Both the position numbers and the translations under genes were made by a program. Under the pieces are notes generated by a model. It made no database searches, had not been told where the DNA came from, and saw nothing but the letters and a program-made list of their open reading frames with translations. A stretch of 5,438 nt of DNA. Origin: Micavibrio sp. UBA5703. GTDB taxonomy: Bacteria; Pseudomonadota; Alphaproteobacteria; Micavibrionales; Micavibrionaceae. The DNA lies in the NCBI GenBank assembly GCA_002420015.1, contig DIHF01000001.1, forward strand, positions 1 through 5,438. The letters are read 5' to 3'. Each line of letters starts with the position of its first letter. Within the stretch, counting starts at the first letter, position 1. Positions 1 to 4,316 of the stretch are shown here, in pieces.

Positions 1-410
1 ATGCCGATCTTGCATTCGCCCGGCGTAATCACGCCGGGGCAGTTCGGCCCGATCAGGCGGGTTTTGGAGCCTTGCAACGCACGTTTGACCTTCACCATAT
101 CCAGAACCGGAATGCCTTCGGTAATACAAATCGCCAGCTCAATACCCGCATCGATGGCTTCAAGGATCGCATCGGCGGCAAAAGGAGGCGGCACATATAT
201 GACAGACGCATTTGCACCTGTATTTTCTTTGGCCTCAAGCACCGTGTTGAAAACCGGCAGGTTCAGATGCTTTGTCCCGCCCTTGCCCGGCGTCACCCCG
301 CCGACCATTTTCGTGCCGTAGGCGATGGCCTGCTCGCTGTGGAAGGTGCCCTGCGCCCCTGTAAAGCCCTGGCAGATAACCTTGGTATTTTTATTAACGA
401 GTACGGCCAT
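1..410 (-). CDS. sucD: Succinyl-CoA synthetase (ADP-forming) alpha subunit, 3' part outside window
   Basis: The alpha subunit carries the CoA-binding domain and the histidine that is phosphorylated during succinyl-CoA + ADP (or GDP) + Pi = succinate + CoA + ATP (or GTP) in the TCA cycle. It pairs with the beta subunit encoded by sucC. The first 136 residues are present and no stop is reached. Visible landmarks are the nucleotide-fold loop CQGFTGAQGTFHSEQAI near residues 13-29, MVGGVTPGKGGT at 35-46, VIYVPPPFAADAILEAI at 70-86, ITEGIP at 96-101 and GPNCPGVITPGECKIG at 121-136, all typical of SucD. The catalytic histidine region lies beyond the edge. The ATG at 410-408 is preceded by GGAG at a normal distance, and the protein begins as the family does (MAVLVNKNTKVICQGF). 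SucD normally follows sucC directly, but here about 2.4 kb and an opposite-strand gene separate them. Identity is very secure. Confidence 0.97.
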   Translation of the reverse strand, partial: MAVLVNKNTKVICQGFTGAQGTFHSEQAIAYGTKMVGGVTPGKGGTKHLNLPVFNTVLEAKENTGANASVIYVPPPFAADAILEAIDAGIELAICITEGIPVLDMVKVKRALQGSKTRLIGPNCPGVITPGECKIG

Positions 411-470
411 AATGATCTCCGGTAGTGGAATGGTAAATATTTGGAAAAAAAGACATAAATCCGAATACCC

Positions 471-499
471 AGTCTATGCAAGCGAAAAGTGTAAATCAA
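471..499 (-). promoter_or_regulatory. Candidate promoter for sucD
   Basis: Read leftward, TTGATT (499-494) is followed after 17 bp by TAGACT (476-471). Each hexamer matches four of six sigma-70 consensus positions, and a start near 464 would give a leader of about 54 nt. A separate promoter is expected here because the preceding gene points the other way. The match is only moderate, and in AT-rich DNA similar pairs arise by chance. Confidence 0.25.
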
Positions 500-557
500 G
501 GGGACACGCGTGAATACTCACTTTTGTCAATAAAACCTCTCCTTTTCAATAATTTTC

Positions 558-586
558 TTGCATTATCATAATTGTTTCTGTATTTT
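558..586 (+). promoter_or_regulatory. Candidate promoter for the transglycosylase gene
   Basis: TTGCAT (558-563), a 17-bp spacer and TATTTT (581-586) form a possible sigma-70-type promoter, with four of six matches in each hexamer. It lies about 70 bp before the coding start, in the most AT-rich part of the intergenic region. Other weak pairs exist nearby, so the position is tentative. Confidence 0.25.
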
Positions 587-645
587 TCCATATGTTTACA
601 TAACTTAATTAAACTGGCTCCGCTTTAACAGGCATAAAAACACAA

Positions 646-650
646 GGGAG
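646..650 (+). promoter_or_regulatory. Ribosome binding site that decides the transglycosylase start
   Basis: GGGAG ends only 2 nt before the ATG at 653 but 8 nt before the in-frame ATG at 659. The normal spacing favours 659. The two starts differ by two residues (Met-Pro), so the protein is almost unchanged either way. Confidence 0.65.
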
Positions 651-658
651 AAATGCCT

Positions 659-2305
659 ATGCCGAAAGAACCGCTTTTGAACATCGTTGCTGAAGAAGCA
701 GTTGAAACAGCGAAAGATGCCGGACGCGCCCTGATACAGGGCCTGCAGGACGGCGTCGAGGTACTGACAGACGCAGGAAAAGTTGTTGCCTCTGATGTGC
801 TCCGGCATGGCGCAAGCCAAATGAACCAACTTGCCGACGACATAGATCCGCGCACGAAGAAAAAAAAGCCAACCGTCATTCAAACCGTTAGAGAGACAAA
901 TACCACAGACGGAAGGATCATATTTACTTCGACTCAAACCATCTCCAACAAACAAACACCAACTCTTGGCGAACGTTTTGGTGAAAGTGTAGAAATCGCA
1001 ACAGACCTTTTTAGAGATTTTTTTGAATCGACCGGCAGCAGTAAAAAAACAAAGCCTAAAAGCACAAAGCCGAGAGAAAACGTCAGAATAACCCCTGCCG
1101 AAACGCAACTGGTACCTACAACAACTAGATCTGCTATAAGCAAATGGCATCTCGTAGGCATACCTGTCGCCACTGGCACACTCACCGTGCTCGGTTTTGC
1201 AGGTGCAGATTATTTTAACACTTTGCTTAGCAGCACAGCTGAATTAAACAACAAACAAGAGCGCAGCGCCCACACGGCCAATCTAAAACAGACCACAACG
1301 CAACCTCCGTCAATCGTTCAGAAACCCGAGCATACTAGCGCGTCCGAAATCGTGTCAGGACAGAACAATGGAGACAGATACGCTAACTTTACCAGAGTTG
1401 AAGGGGAAGGACGTCCAATTACCGAAGGCACCGTGCGTGTGGAAGAATTACCAGGCACCACCGCAACAGCCTCCCTCGCCGCAATACCGCAGCCTCGACT
1501 TAAAAAACAACACCAGGACAAACTTGATCGGCTTGAGAGAAATCCTGCCTATCGCGCACTAAAAGCGGATTTTGAATTTGCTGAAAGTAAATCAGGCGTT
1601 CCTTGGGATCTTCTTGCTCTCATTGCTGCCCATGAAACTCCAAACTTCAACACAGAAAGCGTAAATGACTCTTCGCATGCGTGTGGCGTACTGCAAGTTA
1701 AACCGGATTCGTTTATGGGCGCGCTGTATGAAAAGCTTGGTAACCCGGAAGGACTGGTAACCAGAGTAGACGTTTGGAAAGACTCACAAGGAAGGGTCGT
1801 ATCAAATCAGACTAAATTCGATAAAGGCAAAGCAACGAAATATTTTGTGTACGAAGCGGCAGACAGGAAAAAAGGAAAGGAAAAAATCCTCGACCTTTGT
1901 GCTACCCCAAAATGGAATCTCTGGGCTGGAGCAGAAAATCTGAAGATCAATGCCAATGCCAATGATAAAAGTGTCTTTTGGACTGTCCTTAACGTCTTTC
2001 ACCGCATACCCACTTATGCGGATGGATATCTAACGCATGTCTTCGGAAAAGATGCCGTACGCTTTCTGGAACTTACCAAGGACCCAGCGCAACGAAACAA
2101 GCCGCTATCCAAATTCTTCCCGGATAAGGCGCCCGGAAATCCTTTCTTGTTCAAAGACCCCAAAAGAAACGGAAAAGAGCGCACCGTAATGGAAGCGTAC
2201 GAGTTCATCGTTCAGGATGTTGCATCCAACGAACAACTTCCCAGACACATGTGGGAGCATCTTCAGGATAGAAGCCCCACCCTCGCGCCGAGCCGGGATT
2301 CTTAA
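659..2305 (+). CDS. Predicted membrane-anchored lytic transglycosylase (SLT domain) with long cytoplasmic N-terminus
   Basis: The 548-residue protein is predicted to cleave peptidoglycan glycan strands. Residues 1-160 are hydrophilic and Lys-rich with amphipathic helix candidates (about 8-60 and 103-124), and there is no N-terminal signal peptide. Residues 164-182 form one hydrophobic segment after a basic stretch (130-163), so the N-terminus should be cytoplasmic and the rest periplasmic. A low-complexity linker (190-290) precedes the SLT-like domain. GVPWDLLALIAAHETPNFN places the likely catalytic Glu at 326, and ACGVLQV (341-347) matches the usual GLMQL/GLYQF motif. PTYADGYLTHVFG (451-463), AVRFL and FFPDKAPGNPFLF (486-498) resemble the C-terminal part of alphaproteobacterial SLT proteins. 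A Lys-rich insertion at about 361-417 is unusual. The only two cysteines (342 and 414) could join that insertion to the active site. The gene faces against sucC and sucD and is mostly AT-richer than sucC. The fold is fairly sure; the cellular role (cell wall remodelling, secretion system or effector) is unknown. Confidence 0.85.
   Translation: MPKEPLLNIVAEEAVETAKDAGRALIQGLQDGVEVLTDAGKVVASDVLRHGASQMNQLADDIDPRTKKKKPTVIQTVRETNTTDGRIIFTSTQTISNKQTPTLGERFGESVEIATDLFRDFFESTGSSKKTKPKSTKPRENVRITPAETQLVPTTTRSAISKWHLVGIPVATGTLTVLGFAGADYFNTLLSSTAELNNKQERSAHTANLKQTTTQPPSIVQKPEHTSASEIVSGQNNGDRYANFTRVEGEGRPITEGTVRVEELPGTTATASLAAIPQPRLKKQHQDKLDRLERNPAYRALKADFEFAESKSGVPWDLLALIAAHETPNFNTESVNDSSHACGVLQVKPDSFMGALYEKLGNPEGLVTRVDVWKDSQGRVVSNQTKFDKGKATKYFVYEAADRKKGKEKILDLCATPKWNLWAGAENLKINANANDKSVFWTVLNVFHRIPTYADGYLTHVFGKDAVRFLELTKDPAQRNKPLSKFFPDKAPGNPFLFKDPKRNGKERTVMEAYEFIVQDVASNEQLPRHMWEHLQDRSPTLAPSRDS
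2302..2305. other. Overlapping stop codons of two convergent genes
   Basis: The palindrome TTAA serves as part of both stops: TAA at 2303-2305 ends the plus-strand transglycosylase, and TAA read from 2304 to 2302 ends the minus-strand cigR-like gene. No terminator hairpin fits between the genes, so the two transcripts are likely to overlap as antisense 3' ends. Confidence 0.9.
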
Positions 2306-2817
2306 TTACCAAACGCGTTCTCGATGATATCAAGGATAACGCCTGTGGCTTCTTCGATCAGGACAACATCATTATCCACGATATAACGGCCTGTTCCTTT
2401 TGGCGGCGGGCCGAGGCGGCGGTAAAGATCGTCCGGCAGTTCACGCTTGGCCAGACCCGGCGGCAAGGTTCCGTTCTTTTCCAGATGCTTTTGCAAGCCC
2501 GGCGGAAGATCGCCGCAGCGCTTGGACAGACCATGCGGCAGATCACCCTCGTGACCGCCACGGCACTTGTGTTTTTTATTCTTCCCCTTATGACCATCCC
2601 CATGATGATCATCGTACTCGTGGTCGTCATATCTCCTATGGCCGCCCGCCGTTCTTTCTTCCGGGCCGTTAATGGCATTCTGGATATGCTCGACGCCGCG
2701 CAAAGCCTCGCGGATGATGTATCTTTCCTCATCGGTGAAAATCTGGCCGCCCGCTTGAGCCGGAAGCGCGGCCATCGCCAAAACGGCAGCCGCAACAAAA
2801 ACAGCAAGTTTCCTCAT
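2302..2817 (-). CDS. Small exported His/Asp-rich protein, CigR/RcnB-like
   Basis: The 171-residue protein starts with a clear Sec signal peptide (MRKLAVFVAAAVLAMAALPA, cleavage likely after QA at 22), so it should be periplasmic or secreted. Residues 60-90 are rich in His, Asp and Lys (seven His, including H66, H71, H72, H76), a possible metal-binding segment. Four related units follow: LPHGLSKR (93), LPPGLQKH (104), LPPGLAKR (118) and a degenerate LPDDLYRR (127). The end, GRYIVDNDVVLIEEATGVILDII, resembles the C-terminal part of RcnB-family proteins (nickel/cobalt homeostasis) and of CigR, known in Salmonella as an anti-virulence regulator. The LPPGL units favour the CigR branch. Cys85 and Cys101 could form a disulfide. 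AGGAGAG precedes the ATG at 2817, so an upstream in-frame extension into sucC is not the start. It lies 37 bp behind sucC on the same strand and probably shares its mRNA. The substrate or partner is unknown. Confidence 0.75.
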   Translation of the reverse strand: MRKLAVFVAAAVLAMAALPAQAGGQIFTDEERYIIREALRGVEHIQNAINGPEERTAGGHRRYDDHEYDDHHGDGHKGKNKKHKCRGGHEGDLPHGLSKRCGDLPPGLQKHLEKNGTLPPGLAKRELPDDLYRRLGPPPKGTGRYIVDNDVVLIEEATGVILDIIENAFGN

Positions 2818-2854
2818 AAGAACTCTCCTTCGTTTACCCTTATACGGACGAAAC

Positions 2855-4057
2855 CTAGGCAGCCTTCGCGTTTCTCGTGGCCGCGACGATTTTCTTGGCC
2901 GCGTCGCCAAGGTCATCGGCAGAGATAATCGGCAGGCCCGAAGCCGCCATGATCTGCTTGCCCTTCTCGACGTTCGTGCCTTCGAGTCGCACAACCAGCG
3001 GCACCTTGAGCGCAACCTCTTTCGCCGCCGCGATCACGCCTTCGGCAATCACATCGCAACGCATGATCCCGCCGAAGATATTGACGAGAATGCCTTTCAC
3101 CTTCGGGTCGGACAAAATGATCTTGAACGCCGCCGTGACTTTTTCCTTGTCCGCGCCACCGCCGACATCGAGGAAGTTAGCAGGCTGTCCGCCCTCCAGC
3201 TTGATAATATCCATCGTGGACATCGCAAGACCGGCACCGTTAACCATACACCCGATATTGCCGTCGAGCGCAACATAGGACAGGTCGTATTTATGCGCAG
3301 CGCGCTCTTTTTCATCCTCCTCCGATTCATCGCGCATGGCGGCGACGTCCGGATGACGGAACAGCGCGTTGTCGTCGAAATTCATTTTCGCATCCAGCGC
3401 CAGCACATCGCCTGCGCCGGTGACAACCAGCGGGTTGATCTCCACGATCGACGCGTCAAGCTCGGTGAAAGCCTTGTACATGGCCGTTACGAATTTAATG
3501 CACGACTTGTTGGCCGCACCGTCAAGCCCAAGACCATAGGCGACCTTGCGCGCATGAAAGCCCGAAATACCCGAAGCCGGATCGACGGAAACCTTGATGA
3601 TTTTTTCGGGGTGCTTTTCGGCGACTTCTTCAATGTCCATCCCGCCTTCGGTCGAGGCCATGATCGTCACACGCGACGTTGCGCGGTCGATCAGGAGCGA
3701 CAAATACATCTCCTTGGCGATGTCGCAGCCATCCTCGACATAAAGCCTTTGCACCTGCTTGCCTTCGGGGCCGGTCTGCTTGGTCACGAGAACCTGACCG
3801 ATCATGGCCTCGGCCGCCGTACGCACATCTTCTTTCGATTTCACGACGCGAACGCCGCCCTTGCCGGACTTGTCGCCCTTAAAGCGCCCAGCCCCGCGCC
3901 CACCGGCGTGGATTTGCGATTTCACGACCCAGACAGGCCCCGGCAGGCTTTGCGCCGCCTTGACGGCTTCTTCGGCGCTGGTCGCCGGAAAGCCCTGCGG
4001 CGTCGGCACGCCGTATTTCCTCAAGAGTTCTTTGGCCTGGTATTCGTGAATATTCAT
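2855..4057 (-). CDS. sucC: Succinyl-CoA synthetase (ADP-forming) beta subunit
   Basis: The beta subunit binds nucleotide and succinate and works with SucD in the substrate-level phosphorylation step of the TCA cycle in the cytoplasm. The 400-residue protein is of normal family length. It opens with the family N-terminus MNIHEYQAKELLRKYGVP, followed by the ATP-grasp region with VVKSQIHAGGRG (44-55, Lys46 expected to contact nucleotide phosphates). ATP-grasp residues EINP lie at 206-209, and DAKMNFDDNALFRHPD at 222-237 is a SucC hallmark. The C-terminal ligase domain shows VNGAGLAM (272-279), FLDVGGGA (295-302), NIFGGIMRCD (326-335) and RLEGTN (357-362). The ATG at 4057 has GGAG upstream; an in-frame ATG 11 codons earlier adds residues foreign to the family. 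The cigR-like gene follows directly, whereas sucD is expected there. All key motifs are present, so an active enzyme is likely if sucD is expressed to match. Confidence 0.97.
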   Translation of the reverse strand: MNIHEYQAKELLRKYGVPTPQGFPATSAEEAVKAAQSLPGPVWVVKSQIHAGGRGAGRFKGDKSGKGGVRVVKSKEDVRTAAEAMIGQVLVTKQTGPEGKQVQRLYVEDGCDIAKEMYLSLLIDRATSRVTIMASTEGGMDIEEVAEKHPEKIIKVSVDPASGISGFHARKVAYGLGLDGAANKSCIKFVTAMYKAFTELDASIVEINPLVVTGAGDVLALDAKMNFDDNALFRHPDVAAMRDESEEDEKERAAHKYDLSYVALDGNIGCMVNGAGLAMSTMDIIKLEGGQPANFLDVGGGADKEKVTAAFKIILSDPKVKGILVNIFGGIMRCDVIAEGVIAAAKEVALKVPLVVRLEGTNVEKGKQIMAASGLPIISADDLGDAAKKIVAATRNAKAA

Positions 4058-4136
4058 GAAAATCTCCGCTATGGGGCAGTTAGAAAACAACGTGTTTTAA
4101 CAGCCTAACACCCGAATTTCCAATTTAAAATCGTTT

Positions 4137-4252
4137 AAACGCCAAAATACACCGGTATCGGCCATACCTCTGTTTTGCATGGGTTTTTGGCCGAAAACGC
4201 CAAAATATACAGAAAAATCAACGGGCTTTTTTGACATAAACGCCAAAAAACA
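4137..4252 (+). repeat. Three direct repeats of AAACGCCAAAA, possible iterated operator
   Basis: Copy 1 is AAACGCCAAAATACA (4137-4151), copy 2 is AAACGCCAAAATATACA (4195-4211) and copy 3 is AAACGCCAAAAAACA (4238-4252). The 11-base core is identical in all three. Copies 1 and 3 match at 14 of 15 bases, and copy 2 has two extra bases. Starts are 58 and 43 bp apart, so this is not a simple tandem array. No copy was noticed elsewhere in the window. Iterated sites in a divergent promoter region suggest binding by a transcription factor, which is an inference. Confidence 0.7.
4185..4205. repeat. Inverted repeat around the second direct repeat
   Basis: TTTTGGC (4185-4191) and GCCAAAA (4199-4205) form a perfect 7-base inverted repeat with a 7-base centre. 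The right arm is part of direct-repeat copy 2. The geometry suits a dimeric DNA-binding protein. It does not look like a terminator because no T-run follows the right arm on either strand. Confidence 0.45.
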
Positions 4253-4260
4253 GGTAAAAT
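4231..4260 (+). promoter_or_regulatory. Sigma-70-type promoter for the coiled-coil gene
   Basis: A perfect -35 TTGACA (4231-4236) is followed after 18 bp by TAAAAT (4255-4260), five of six matches to the -10 consensus. Transcription would start near 4267, giving a leader of about 50 nt before the ATG at 4317. The third direct-repeat copy (4238-4252) occupies almost the whole spacer, so a protein bound there should affect this promoter directly. Confidence 0.65.
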
Positions 4261-4268
4261 TAAAACAA

Positions 4269-4285
4269 GCCGCAGTGATAGCGGC
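4269..4285 (+). other. Stem-loop at the predicted 5' end of the coiled-coil mRNA
   Basis: GCCGC (4269-4273) and GCGGC (4281-4285) form a perfect 5-bp GC stem with a 7-base loop AGTGATA. It lies within a few bases of the predicted start site near 4267. Hairpins at the very 5' end commonly slow mRNA decay, so a stabilising role is possible. No T-run follows, so it is not an intrinsic terminator. Confidence 0.4.
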
Positions 4286-4316
4286 AAAACGGACGTATTA
4301 GGGCAAGGTGTGAAAT

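Larger units (their letters stand above)
411..658. promoter_or_regulatory. AT-rich divergent intergenic region between sucD and the transglycosylase gene
   Basis: This 248-bp non-coding stretch must hold the start signals for both the leftward sucD and the rightward transglycosylase gene. It is clearly more AT-rich than the flanking coding DNA, especially at 541-612. It contains the palindromes CACGCGTG (505-512) and TTAATTAA (605-612), and on the minus strand a perfect TTGACA (530-525) that has no good -10 at 16-18 bp. No tRNA, terminator hairpin or convincing small gene was seen. Confidence 0.6.
4058..4316. promoter_or_regulatory. Divergent regulatory region between sucC and the coiled-coil gene
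   Basis: This 259-bp non-coding region separates leftward sucC from the rightward coiled-coil gene. It contains three direct repeats, several short inverted repeats (GGTAT at 4154-4158 with ATACC at 4164-4168; GTGTT at 4092-4096 with AACAC at 4107-4111), the palindrome GTTTAAAC (4133-4140) and a strong rightward promoter candidate. For sucC only weak signals are visible, such as a leftward TATATT (4209-4204) without a good -35, or TTGGAA with TTAAAA 17 bp later nearer the gene. No small gene was found. Confidence 0.65.

Noticed and set aside
505..521. CACGCGTG palindrome with overlapping GTGA-N4-TCAC, considered as a CRP/FNR-type site
   Set aside because: The arm spacing is 4 rather than the 6 of CRP sites, and the FNR sequence TTGAT-N4-ATCAA is absent. 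A short palindrome alone is not enough.
474..545. Possible 18-codon leader peptide on the minus strand before sucD, with a TTG start after AAGGAG
   Set aside because: The ribosome-binding-like sequence is good, but the start would be TTG, the peptide has no run of regulatory codons, and no attenuator hairpin follows. Support is too thin to call a gene.
605..1150. Minus-strand 181-codon frame opposite the transglycosylase start
   Set aside because: The plus-strand frame carries SLT motifs, a ribosome binding site and a consistent domain layout. The antisense frame is Cys/Phe/Arg-rich with no recognisable domain.
2829..2852. Inverted repeat TTCGT...ACGAA between sucC and the cigR-like gene, considered as a terminator
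   Set aside because: Only five base pairs with a 14-base loop and no T-run. It is too weak to stop transcription between the two genes.
2485..2928. Plus-strand frame that looks like a small membrane protein with a hydrophobic Met/Ile/Val-rich stretch
   Set aside because: The hydrophobic run is the antisense reading of the His/Asp-rich segment of the cigR-like gene, where CAT, GAT and GAC read backwards give Met, Ile and Val. The minus-strand gene has a signal peptide and a ribosome binding site, so it is the real one.
3293..4108. Long plus-strand open frame of 271 codons opposite sucC
   Set aside because: It is fully antisense to a gene with all SucC motifs, has no ribosome binding site of note and reads as low-quality Arg/His-rich sequence. 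It is a shadow of the GC-rich sucC codons.
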